Positions 1-16,500 of a stretch of 22,500 nt of DNA are shown one piece after another. The notes beneath the pieces are model-generated. The model worked only from the letters and a program-made list of their open reading frames with translations. It did not search any database and was not told where the DNA came from. The stretch covers positions 770,001 through 792,500 of the forward strand of contig JACVTC010000030.1 in NCBI GenBank assembly GCA_016946835.1, read 5' to 3'. The first letter of the stretch is position 1. Every line of letters starts with the position of its first letter. Source of the DNA: Neocallimastix lanati (nom. inval.). Its lineage: Eukaryota > Neocallimastigomycota > Neocallimastigomycetes > Neocallimastigales > Neocallimastigaceae. The translations under genes were made by a program, and so were the position numbers.

Positions 1-546
1 AAAAAAAAAAAAAGAAGAAAAGAAAAGAGATTTTAATTATAACACTTATTATATAATACATTTATGATACACTATTTTATAAAAAAAAAATAATAATAAT
101 AAAATATAAAAAATATATAATAAAGTATATATATCGAGAGATAATATTAGGGACATTAATGAAGATAATAATAATAGCAATAATATTAATAAAAGACTAG
201 AGATTTTAATTATAATATATAATAAATATGTACTATATTAACTATTTCATAAAAAAAAAAAAAAAAAAAAATGAAAAAAAAAATAATAATAAAATATAAA
301 AAAATATATAAAAAGTTATATACACAAAGAGATAATAGTAATAATACTAATATTAATTAAAGATAATAATAATAACGATAATAAAATTATTAAAAATAAG
401 TATTATAATGAAAAGAATGATATACTTTTAATAATTAATATAATAATAAGAAAAATAACAAAAAATATGAATATATTATAATGTACATACCTGTATATCT
501 ATATATTATTTTAATAATAATAATAAATATATATATATATATATAG
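1..546 (+). other. AT-rich non-coding stretch, probably the last part of an intron of the RasGEF gene
   Basis: No open frame of coding character is present. The stretch is A/T-rich with A-runs and TA repeats and ends in an AG acceptor at 545-546, just before the first recognisable RasGEF exon. The exon frame is closed upstream by stops and has no ATG, so earlier exons must lie left of the window. An imperfect direct duplication of about 173 bp lies inside (separate entry). Confidence 0.6.
28..372. repeat. Imperfect tandem duplication, about 173 bp per unit
   Basis: AGATTTTAATTATAA at 28 recurs at 201. In both units it is followed by a TA-rich block, 'ACTAT-TT-ATAAAA' with an A-run, 'AATAATAATAAAATATAAAAA', and 'GAGATAATA'. 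The order is kept over about 170 bases with indels in the A-runs, so this is a segmental duplication rather than simple-sequence similarity. No function is apparent. Confidence 0.6.
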
Positions 547-5851
<5,305 letters not shown>

Positions 5852-5892
5852 ATAAATAACTATTCATAAATTTCAAATAATATCATATTATA

Positions 5893-5964
5893 CTTTATTA
5901 AGTTATTTATTATGTCTTATAACTTTATTTTTAAAAAAAATTTATAATAAATAACTTAATAAAG
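5893..5964. repeat. Perfect 21-bp inverted repeat just downstream of the RasGEF stop
   Basis: The arms 5893-5913 (CTTTATTAAGTTA...) and 5944-5964 (...TAACTTAATAAAG) are exact reverse complements around a 30-base A/T spacer. The structure starts 42 bases after the TAA stop, so it would sit in the 3' UTR. It could be an RNA hairpin involved in 3'-end formation or stability, or a remnant of a small inverted-repeat element. The role is unknown. Confidence 0.75.
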
Positions 5965-6544
5965 ATATCATTTCCTATTAATAATAATAATAATAATAAT
6001 AATAAATATTAATTAATTATTAATTATTCATTATAAATAATAATTAATATTTAATAAATAATGAATAATAAATAATAGATAATAAATAATAATAAATAAT
6101 CATTGATATAGTTTTATTAAAAAAAATATAAATATTTTAATAATTGATATGATATGAATTGTTTGATAAATGAAATGGTTAAAGCTTTAAAAGAAATTTT
6201 TATACACCATTTTTTTTTTAGGTAATAAATAATTAGTAACTAATAATAATAAAAAATATTATAATAGTTATCACAATAATTTTAAAATAAAAATAATAAT
6301 ATTAAATACATAAACTTTATTTTATTTTGATTAATATAAAAGAAAAAACAAAAAAAAAAAGAATTAAATAAAATTAAATATCGAAATATTTTGATTTATA
6401 TTCTATATAAAATAGCATATATTTTAAAATTATTATTTAAAATATTAAAAAAAAAATTATTTTTAAAACATCTATAAATATATAATTTACAAGTATGTTA
6501 ACAATTTTAAAAAAATCATAAAATATAAAATATAAAAAATAATA

Positions 6545-6600
6545 TATAAATTTCAATAGATAAATATTTTTTTTTAAATATATACCTATTGAAATTTATA
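6545..6600. repeat. 15-bp perfect inverted repeat with a 26-base loop
   Basis: The arm TATAAATTTCAATAG (6545-6559) is exactly complementary to CTATTGAAATTTATA (6586-6600). The spacer is T-rich. The TTTCAATAG core makes chance pairing in this A/T background less likely than for pure TA palindromes. Function unknown. Confidence 0.7.
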
Positions 6601-7369
6601 GTAATAATGATTATATAGTTTTATTTTATTTTAATAAATCAAATATAAATATTTCAAATGAAAGGATAAAAGAGTATATATATATATATACAATATATAT
6701 TTATTAATATATATATATATTTATATATATGTATATTTTAAAAAAAAAAAAAAACAAAAAAACAAAAAACAAAACAAAAAAAAAAAAAAAAAAAATAAAA
6801 AAATAGAAATAAAATAAATCATAAAAGATTAAATAAATTTATTTATTAATTTTTTTTTATTTTTTTATTTTTTATTTTTTTTAAATTATATAAATAAGTA
6901 CATTTTAAATTTTTTTTTAGAATTAATATAATGTGGGAAGTTGTAAATATCTCTTGTGTGTTAATGTAAAATTTATTAAACTTTATAATAATTTAGTGGA
7001 TTGCATTTAAAATATATAATTCTCTTCAAAATTCGAAAGATTGATTGAATTTTTCTTATTATTTGAAGTGATAAATAAGTTGATTAAATATATAGTTTAA
7101 CTTTAATTTATATTGTATAAAATTAGCTAGAACAAAATCAAATAAATAGATATATAATGGTTGATTGTTATAATTTATATATTATAAACCATAAAATATT
7201 AGCTATAAAATATAAAATATAATATTAAAAAATATAAAAATATAGAAATAAATATAAAATAAAATTATGAATTTTTAATTGTTACCCATATGATCTTGTT
7301 AATAAAATGTAATAAAATTTTTTACTATTTCATTTTAATTATTTATTAATATTTTTAAATGAATAAATA

Positions 7370-7770
<401 letters not shown>

Positions 7771-8214
7771 TAATCTTTGGTTGATTATATTTTTTATTTA
7801 ATAATAAATGGAAAAATATTTATATTAATTTATTTATTTTTTTATAATAACCAATTATATATTTATATATATATTAATATAAAATAAATTTATAAATTAA
7901 ATATATTCTAATACATAGTATAATATATATTAAATTTCATTAATTTATATTGAATAGTTTTCTTGCAATTCTATATATGGAATATTACATCATTTTGATT
8001 AATTGAGATTTCTTTAGTGAAAAAAAAAATAAAGTTTAATTAAATTTTATTCACCGAAATTTGACTAATTTTCAACAAAATCAAGTCAATTTAGTTGGAT
8101 TTGCTTCTTTGAACAAATGAATGAGCTTTATGTATATATTAATAACATAAAATAAAATAAAATAAAATAAAAAAAAATAAAAAATAAAATTTCTTAACTG
8201 AAGAAGAAATATAT

Positions 8215-8259
8215 ATTTATAATATTTATAATATTTATAATATTTATAATATTTATAAT
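8215..8259. repeat. 9-bp tandem repeat TATTTATAA, about five copies
   Basis: Head-to-tail copies of TATTTATAA/AATATTTAT with no interruption, ending in TAATATATAATA. It is a short array of a unit not used elsewhere in the window. Confidence 0.8.
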
Positions 8260-8389
8260 AATATATAATATATATTGTTTTATTCAATAAATTATTATAT
8301 ATCAAATAATCGAATAAAATAATTAGTTTTACTTTTAAAGTTTTATTTATTTATTTATTTTAATAATTTTATATGAATAATAATAAATA

Positions 8390-8940
8390 ATAATAATAAA
8401 TAATGATAATAAATAATGATAATAAATAATAATAATATTATTTAATAATTAATAATAATTAATAATAATAATAGTAATAAATAATAAATAATAAATATTA
8501 AATAATAAAATAATAAATAATAAATAATAAATAATAAATAATAGATAATAAATAATAGATAATAAATAATAAATGATCAATAATCCATAATAAATTATAA
8601 ATAATCAATAATAATCAATAATCAATAATCAATAATTAATAGTAATAAATAATAAATAATAAATTATAAAAAATCAATCAATAATAATCAATAATCAATA
8701 ATTAATAGTAATAAATAATAAATAATAAATAATAAGTAATAAATAAAAATAATAAATAATAAATAATAAATAATAAATAATAAATAATAAATAATAAATA
8801 ATAAATAATAAATAATAAATAATAAATAATAAATAATAAATAATAAATAATAAATAATAAATAATAAATAATAAATAATAAATAATAAATAATAAATAAT
8901 AATAATAATAAGTAATAAATAAGTAATAAATAAGTAATAA
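8390..8940. repeat. AATAAAT (7-bp) satellite and derivatives
   Basis: An irregular first part with AATAATCAATA and AATAGATAATA variants is followed by about 21 near-perfect AATAAAT units at 8751-8900. A 7-bp unit cycles through all three frames, so an 86-residue minus-strand open frame with a repeating YYLLFII heptad is an artefact. Confidence 0.88.
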
Positions 8941-9957
8941 AATTTATATTTATCATAGTCACATATCTGAGTTGAGTTATTTGAATTTTATAATTAATTA
9001 ATTAGTATGTAACCACGTTTGATCGATCTTTTTTAATTCTACTAAAATTAAAAGATATTTCTTCAATCTTTTTTAAATAAAAAAAAATTTTTTTTTTAAT
9101 GTACTGTAAATGTTTTTTTTTTTTTTTCTATTTAATTTGACTAAAAAGAATAAAAATACATTTGAATTGGTATAAAATAGAGTAATTTAGGAAAAATGGA
9201 TAAAAAGAATTTAAATAAACCAGGCTTTCAAATGTGAGTGACACCAGATTATCTGCACTTTATTATTATTATTATTATTTTTCTTTTAAAATATAAAATA
9301 TTTTTTTTTTTCTGTTTATCCATAAATTATTTATATATATATTTTTTTCAAATCATAAAAAAAAAAAAAAAGAAAAAGAATTAAAATAATTTAAATAATC
9401 CAAATAATCCTTTTACATTAAATGTATACATAATTGTACAAGTTAGTGTTATATATTATAATTATTATTTATATTTTTTTTATTAATAAATAGAGTTCAT
9501 TTCAATGTTAATTATTTTTTGAAATCAATAAAAAAAAAAAAAAAAGATATAAAGAATTTATCCTTAACATTTAAATTTTAATTTTTTTTGTGTATTCTAC
9601 ATATATTATGATTATATTGTTAATATACAGGATTGAATAGTCTATTTTTTATTTGTCAAGAATTTCATAATATTTACTGTTTTTTTTTTTTAATTTTTTT
9701 TTTTTTTCCTTTACAATAATTTGAATTTTAGATTAATTGAGAAAAATAAAAAAAAAAAAAAAAAAAAGGATAAAGGTAAAATTAAGGTAGTTTTATTATT
9801 AATATAATTGTTTAAAAATAGATTTCAAATTAGTATAAATATAAGATATTTGAAGCTTTAAATTTTTCTTTACTATAAAACTTATTTATTATAAAAAAAC
9901 ATATATATTTATTTATTAAATTTTTATTAATTTATTTGAAACAAATCTATAATAAAA

Positions 9958-10146
9958 ATGTCACAAGAACGTTCAAAGATTTTAAATACTGTTTTAGAAG
10001 CTATTGGTGATACTCCATTAGTACGTTTGAATAAAATTCCACAATCATTAGGTGTTGAATGTGAAGTTTGTAAGTAGATAAAAATTGATACATTAAATAT
10101 ATTTGAATAGAAAAAAGGAGATTTTATTAAGAGACTTAGAATAAAA

Positions 10147-10184
<38 letters not shown>

Positions 10185-11554
10185 AAATATAATATTAATA
10201 TTAAATAATAATATATAATTATTGAATATTTCTGTAAATAAATATAGTGGTTAAATGTGAATGGTTCAATGCTGGTGGTAGTGTAAAGGATAGAATTGGT
10301 GTTCGTATGATTGAAGATGCTGAAAAGAAGGGTATTCTTAAACCAGGATCAACTATTATTGAACCAACTTCTGGTAATACTGGTATTGGTTTAGCTTTAG
10401 CTGGTGCTGTTAAGGGTTACAGAGTTATCATTACTCTTCCAGAAAAGATGAGTAAGGAAAAGTGTGATGTTTTAAGAGCTTTTGGTGCTGAAATTTACCG
10501 TACTCCAACTGAGGCTGCTTTTGATTCTCCAGAATCTCACATTGGTGTTGCTAAGAGATTAAACAAGGAAATTCCAAATTCAGTTATTTTAGATCAATAT
10601 GGTAATCCAAGTAACCCACTTGCTCACTACGAAGGTACTGGTGAAGAAATTGTTAGAGATACTGATGGTAAAGTTGATTACTTCTTCGCTAGTGCTGGTA
10701 CTGGTGGTACAATTACTGGTGTTGCTCATAAATTAAAGGAAAAAATTCCAAATGTAAAGGTTGTTGGTGTTGATCCAAATGGTTCCATTCTTGCAAAACC
10801 AGAAAGCTTAAATAAGAAAGGTATATTCGCTTACAAGGTTGAAGGTATTGGTTATGATTTCATTCCAGATGTTTTAGATTACCAATACATTGATGAATGG
10901 ATGAAGAGTGATGATAAGGAATCCTTTGTTATGTCTCGTAGATTAATTAGAGAAGAAGGTCTTTTATGTGGTGGTTCCGCTGGTTCTACAGTTTACTGTG
11001 CTCTTAAATACGCAAAGGAACACAACTTACAAAAGAGTGATAGAATTGTAATCTTATTGGCCGATTCCGTCAGAAATTACATGACTAAATTCTTAGATGA
11101 AAGATGGATGGAAAACAATGACTTCTATGAAACCGAAGGTAGACAAAACATTGAAAACAACTATGGTAATGCTACTATTGCTGATTTAGGTTTATCTCCA
11201 GTTAAGACTGTCAACTACAATACTACAATTGGTGAAGCTTATGAACTTATCAAGAGTGAAGATAAATTACAAGTTCCAATTGTTGATGAAGAAGGTGAAA
11301 TTAAAACATTCGTTTCTATTAGATCTATTCTTGATTCAGTTTCTGAAGGAAAACAAAAGTTCAGTGATCCAGTTTCTAACATTAAGACTAAATTTACTCT
11401 TGATAATTCTGTTAAAGTTGATACTCCATTAACCAAGGCTATAACATTATTTGATAAGGAAAATGTTATCTTTGCTGTTAATGGTAATGATGTATATGAA
11501 ATTAAGAGCATTGATTTATTGAACTTCCTTAACAAGAAGAGAAAGTTAAATTAA
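9958..11554 (+). CDS. Cystathionine beta-synthase
   Basis: PLP enzyme that condenses serine and homocysteine to cystathionine, the first step of transsulfuration; cytosolic in relatives. Two exons, 9958-10069 and 10248-11554, joined in frame (GVECEV|L|VKCEWF), give 472 residues. The ATG at 9958 has an AAAA context and starts MSQERSKIL. Visible motifs: GGSVKDR with the PLP Schiff-base lysine K51, the substrate loop TSGNTG at 78-83, the cofactor-phosphate loop GTGGT at 188-192, and [14 protein letters not shown]-terminal tandem CBS-domain pair spans about 346-472. The N-terminus begins directly at the catalytic fold, without the haem-binding extension of animal CBS. Overall it reads like the fungal Cys4 type. 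Codons are biased (GGT, GTT, ACT, AAG, TTC/TAC/AAC), suggesting good expression. Cysteine synthase is excluded by the CBS-domain tail and the [11 protein letters not shown] motif. Confidence 0.95.
10149..10180. repeat. Poly(A) tract in the single CBS intron
   Basis: Thirty-two uninterrupted A residues in intron 10070-10247 (donor GTAAGTAG, acceptor AATATAG). The intron sits immediately before the region encoding the catalytic lysine. Confidence 0.85.
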
Positions 11555-11813
11555 ATATAAATAACATAATAAAAAAAAAAATAAATATTAATAATCATTA
11601 ATAGCTATCTATTTTAAAATAATATTTAGTTTATTTTTATTAACAATTAATTTATATATTTTAAAGTCATACAATATTAATTTTTAAATCTAATTTATTA
11701 ATAAAAAAATTAAGAAATAAAAAATGAAATAGTACAAGTTTTAAATTAGTTTTAATTTTTTTTTAATTAAATAATAAATAAAAAAAAAATAAATAGAAAA
11801 TAATATTAAAAAA

Positions 11814-11852
<39 letters not shown>

Positions 11853-12079
11853 CAAACATAAAAAACAAAAACAAAAAAAAAAAAAAAAAAGTAAAAATAA
11901 TTTTATTTAAATTTAAATAGTAATTAATTAATAAGATCATAGATAGAATTAAAATATTAAAAAAAAAAAATGTAATTATTAATAATTAAAAAAGTGAACA
12001 GTTACTAAAAAGATTTGATTTTTTTTTACATGTTAAATATTTTTAATTTAAAATTAATAAAACATTAGTATCCCAATTT

Positions 12080-12153
<74 letters not shown>

Positions 12154-12183
12154 GTAGTAATTTAATATTACTAAAATTTATTA
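11555..12183. other. AT-rich region downstream of CBS with long A-runs
   Basis: Contains the presumed CBS 3' UTR (AATAAA-like A-rich sequence just after the stop), an (AAT)n run near 11818-11850, an A-run near 11873-11890, and an uninterrupted stretch of 68 A at 12084-12151. No coding frame was found. Confidence 0.6.
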
Positions 12184-12330
12184 ATGAATAATTATAATTT
12201 AATTAATTTCATTAGTACTATTATAAACTATTATAATAACATTATGCGCAATAGTAATGTTATTGGTAAAAGTTTTTCTGGTGATCATTCACTGAGGAAT
12301 ATAATTAAGTTAACATCCAAGAATAAGTAA
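12184..12330 (+). CDS. Possible small ORF, 48 residues, unrecognised
   Basis: ATG at 12184 opens a 48-codon frame to TAA at 12328-12330. The second half (MRNSNVIGKSFSGDHSLRN) has mixed composition, GGT/GAT/CAT codons and clearly higher GC than the surrounding DNA. There are no membrane or signal features and no known family that I recognise. It may be a real micropeptide, a terminal exon of a gene with an unseen first exon, or a remnant of a gene. The region was left intact by the LINE insertion 460 bases further on. Confidence 0.3.
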   Translation: MNNYNLINFISTIINYYNNIMRNSNVIGKSFSGDHSLRNIIKLTSKNK

Positions 12331-12604
12331 TCCATTTTCATTGTATTTCTATTATCATGTAATGATTTAATGATTTAATATTTTTGCATTAAAAATATTA
12401 TATAATATAATAAGTTTATAATTTATTATTTCATTGAAGAATAGTGTAATGAGGTAGCACTAAATTTATTTGAGATATTGTCTTTTTTTCTTTAAATTTT
12501 CTTCAATTTTCTTTTGATTTATTAATATCATAAAATTATAATTATATATATATATTTATTTCTTTATTGATTATTTTTTTCCTCTCCATTTGTTTATAAT
12601 TATG

Positions 12605-12648
<44 letters not shown>

Positions 12649-12792
12649 GATAAATTTCTCTCTTAACACACTAGTTTAAAGAAAAATTTATACAAACGAG
12701 ACCACTTTATTACTTATTAAAGTATTTGTAAAGTGACCTTTATAATTTATATTTACCCTTTAAATATAAATAATAGTTTTTAATATATTTAA
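12331..12792. other. AT-rich 5' flank of the LINE insertion, with a possible hairpin
   Basis: No coding frame. There is a (TTA)n run near 12607-12648. CACTTTA at 12703-12709 pairs with TAAAGTG at 12729-12735, with a second inner ACTT/AAGT pairing, making a possible 33-base hairpin about 57 bases before the target-site duplication. No tRNA gene was found here, although tRNA genes are common landing sites for amoebal retroelements. Confidence 0.4.
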
Positions 12793-12803
12793 TGTAAACT
12801 ACA
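12793..12803. repeat. Target-site duplication, left copy
   Basis: TGTAAACTACA, preceded by AA, is repeated exactly at 17748-17758 directly after the poly(A) run. The two copies bracket the retrotransposon. The leading AA may also belong to the duplication (13 bp) but cannot be told from the tail. Confidence 0.9.
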
Positions 12804-13536
12804 CCCCAATGAAGTGGACTGTTTTTCCAGGTCCATGGAGGGTTGATGGAAAAGGAATAACCTATATCAGGTGTACTAATTACAGCTTTCTGTGATTCTG
12901 ATGATAATCAATGGTTATCCTTTCTAAAGTGGCTTCTAGTACGAAGAGAGAAATCTGGAATACTGGAAGACTGTAGAAAGTGAACTTGACGTTCTATAAT
13001 GTCTTAAACTGGATATGTAGTAACATTGGAGTTGTACAATTAATAATATCATGTAGTTTCTACATATTATCATTGTAATGAATCTATTGTATTTTTTACT
13101 TTAGCATTATTTTGTATATGTTTTTTTCTATAGTATTATTTATACTCTCATGTAGCTATTGTAAAATGGAAATGTAGGAGATTGATTCACTCCAAAGCTT
13201 GTGTTTGAGACATTATTTAACGGATGGGAATCTTTTTATAGTTTTTCACAACTATTATTTCATTAACATTTAAATTTTATATTATATATGATTATTTTAC
13301 AGAAATTTTTACATAAAACAGGAATTTATAATTGAAAATCATTAATTAAAACTAGTCAACACATAAAGAAAGAAAAACAAACAAGTTTTAGCAAACAATA
13401 TACACGAAAGAGAAGACAACAGCAATAAATTTTTATTTTTTTAATTTTTTAATTTTTACTAATTTTATTTTTTTATTTTTTTATTTTTTTTATTACACTT
13501 ACTTTTTATTAATATAGATAAGTTTTTTATTTTATT
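12804..13536 (+). promoter_or_regulatory. LINE 5' UTR / internal promoter region with strong RNA structure
   Basis: The first 200 bases are much less AT-rich than the host DNA and contain several short stems. TGGAC 12815-12819 pairs with GTCCA 12831-12835. A 73-base extended hairpin covers 12851-12923. CTTC/GAAG flank TAGTAC near 12931-12944. A bulged stem at 13043-13070 (ATAATAT-C-ATGTAG, loop TTT, CTACATATTAT) is near-perfect. The last 100 bases before the ATG are T-rich. LINE 5' UTRs normally hold the internal promoter, but no specific element is recognised here. Confidence 0.6.
12851..12923 (+). other. Extended three-part RNA hairpin in the LINE 5' UTR
   Basis: The outer stem AAAGG-A-ATAACC (12851-12862) pairs with GGTTATCCTTT (12913-12923): 11 base pairs with one bulged A. 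A middle stem ATCAG pairs with CTGAT. The apical stem TTACAG pairs with CTGTGA (one G-T wobble) around the loop CTTT. The nested order is what a single folded rod would give. I see no HDV-type ribozyme core. Confidence 0.55.
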
Positions 13537-16500
13537 ATGTCAACTATACGAAGAGGTCTGCGACTTTATGGTCCTGACCATGATAAATTTGTTTTAATTT
13601 TCATTCATGATCTTGAATCTTGGACTGAAAGTAGACTATGGGAATTTTTAAGCAAAAAGATATCAAATTGTAATGAAGTTGTTCATGGAATCGTTAAAAA
13701 ACACTATATTAATATGGAAAACTACTTCATCCTAAGAGTTAACTATAATAATTGTACGGATTATTTGAAGGTTATTTATTTGATTACTAAGCACTTACCT
13801 GTTAAAAGAATTAAATGGAAGATTACTTCAAGGATACGCACATTTAGTAATGTTAATCATAATAGAACCAGGTATTATTCTGAACCCTCAATCCCCATCT
13901 CTGAAAGCCTCCTGTATGCTAACCCTTTCTCGAATACTAAATATTTCAATCTCTGTATTAGCTGGAACATAAATGGTTGGAATTCTGAAAAACGTGACGG
14001 ACTTACCAATTTTAATTCAATCTTTAATCCTATTTGTATTTGTCTTCAAGAAGTCGGTAATAGTTCATTCCTTAACTCCTTTTCTAACTCATATCCATTC
14101 CTTAATCATTATAGAACAGTACTGAGACGTGCGGACAAAAAAATCCCTGGTATGAGGGGCCTTTATATAGGTGTGCACTCCTCCTGCCAATTCACTAATG
14201 ATGATTTTGAATATAGATATATACTCTCAGTAAATATATTCTCTTTTTGGGGTGTCAGATGTTCTTTAGGGAACATTTACATCCCTAGCAAAAAACACAA
14301 AGACTCTAGAGAAAAAGCGGAAACTGATTTTGCTAATTGGCTCAAGAACCATCAGAATAACCCTTCGGCTATTGTTGGTGATTTCAACATGACTAAGCAA
14401 CAACTCAAAGATCTTATTCTTAGAATTTCCCCTCAATGGTTTGTTATGGATATGGTTGGTCATCAATTTACTTGGTCTAATGGTGGAAAGAATTCTTGTA
14501 TTGATTTTATAGTAGTGAACGATAAATTAAGAAATTATCTGAATATTGCTTCTGTATGCTACTCTTTTAATGACGTCTCTGACCATTTACCACTTATTCT
14601 TTCTTGTAAAAAAATATCTCCTGATGGTTTTGTTACTCCCCCTCGGGATAAACAAATTAAGTGGTCTAATCGAATTTGTAGGGATAAACGTGAAGCAATC
14701 TTCTCTCATAATAAATTCACATGTTTACTGGATGAATTTGAACATAATGATAATCTAGACTCTAATACAATGGTTAAAAAACTTCTTGACACAGCAAATA
14801 AAATAGGCGATGACATTCAAGCAAGAGTTCCTACAAATTTACAAGGTTCAGCGTTCCATTGTCCTGCTTATATTAAGAAATTATCACATGAAAAACATTT
14901 ATTTTATAAAAGGATTAAAAATTTTAAACTTAGTAATGATTTATCTAATCTTCAAGAATTTTGTGATCTCTCAAAAGAATATAGAGTTCTTTCTGATTAT
15001 ATCATTAGTATTAAAAGAAATATTAGGAATATTAGATTTAAATATTTGATTCATTCCATCGGCGAATGTTTCTTAAAAAATGATGCCCAGCGTGGTTGGT
15101 CTGGACTTAAGAAAATCTCTAAACCTTCTTACTCTTCTTCTCAATCACCTGTATACATTAAAGATAAAGAAGGTAATGTTCTAGTATCCCAAGAAGATCA
15201 ACTCAATCGTTTTGCAGAACACTATGAAGAACTTGCTTCTGATATAACTGGTCACAGTCTTAATGAAAATTATTGGAAAAGAATACTTAATAATTCTTCT
15301 ACTCCTCAGGTATCATGGGATATTAATCAACCTATTTCCATGTCAGAAATTCATTCAACTGTTCTTTCAATGAAAAATAACAAAGCACCTGGTCCTGATG
15401 GTATACCTACAGAATTTTTTAAAGCATTTTTTAATTCTGAGAGTAGAAATTCTTCTCAGGATGACTCTAATCAAGAGGTTACTTATTCCGATTGTGCAAA
15501 GTGTCTGTTATTACTTTTTAATAAAATTTGGGATGGTGACTTTCCTAATGAATGGAACTCTGCTTCTATTGTTTCTATTCCTAAAAAAGGGGATCTTTCA
15601 GATTGTAATAATTATCGTGGTATTTCACTCATCAATGTAGGTTTAAAAATTCTATCAAAAATTGTCACTAAAAGAATATCGGACTATGCTTTTTCTAATG
15701 GAATAATTAGACCAGAACAGTTTGGTTTTAGAAATAAAGAAGAATGTATTAGTTTATTTGTATCCATTCGTGAAATTTGTCAAAGAAGAAAATTTAAGGA
15801 TAAATTTACCTTTCTTGCCTTTCTTGACCTTAAAAAAGCTTATGATTCAGTTCCAATTTACAATATACTTACTAAACTAGATAATCTTGGTATTCGTGGT
15901 AAATGCCTTCAATTCATTACTAATCTATACCTTACCTCGAAAGCTCGTGCAAACTTTAATGGTAAACTTTCAAAAGAATTTCCAATACACCGTGGTGTTC
16001 GCCAAGGGTGTCCTCTCTCACCTATCTTATTCAATATATTTATCAATGATATTTTTGATAAATGTAAAAGATATGGTGTGATTACTGAAAAGAAAAAGTG
16101 TTGTGGTGGATTATTTGCTGATGATATTGTATTTTTAGCTCCTACAAAATCTTCACTTAAAAACCTTTTGAATATTGCTCATGATTGGGGTATTAAAAAT
16201 GAAATGACCTTTGGAATCAATAAATGCGCTACACTAGTTGTTAAACCAAAGAATTTTATTCCTTCAAGACATTATGAAAATCCTACATTTAGACTTGGTA
16301 TGAACTATATACCAAGCACTAATCAATATACTTATCTTGGTATACCTTTTAATGAATCGTTGGATTTAAAACCTATTATTGCTAAGATGAATAGTAAAAT
16401 TAATTATACAGTTAACTCTTTCTTTAGTTTTTTAACCAATAGGAATGTTCCTTTCTACTTTAAAACTCGTATACTAGTTTCTTTTGTCCTTAGCTCAGTT

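Noticed and set aside
7281-7292. TTACCCATAT, like a dictyostelid small-RNA upstream element
   Set aside because: No structured or higher-GC RNA candidate follows at the expected distance.
8081-8305. Minus-strand 74-residue Tyr/Lys/Ile ORF
   Set aside because: Its middle is the 9-bp TATTTATAA array; the rest has no coding-like composition.
8702-8962. Minus-strand ORF with a repeating YYLLFII heptad
   Set aside because: A 7-bp repeat stays open by chance in a frame; not a protein.
9196-9237. Short ORF MDKKNLNKPGFQM before the CBS gene
   Set aside because: AAAATG context and a following GTGAGT made it look like a first exon, but no matching acceptor or coding continuation was found and the CBS ATG at 9958 is sound. 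It may be an upstream ORF at most.
12804-12900. HDV-like ribozyme at the LINE 5' end
   Set aside because: Stems are present, but the nested double-pseudoknot arrangement and conserved core could not be traced, and the element begins with C rather than G.
12200-13000. tRNA gene near the LINE insertion
   Set aside because: I looked for A-box and B-box pairs on both strands, because amoebal LINEs often land beside tRNA genes, and found none here or at 17759-18700.
14266-14466. Antisense and alternate-frame ORFs within the LINE ORF, the CBS gene and the gypsy pol
   Set aside because: They are shadows of the real frames and have no domain or codon support.
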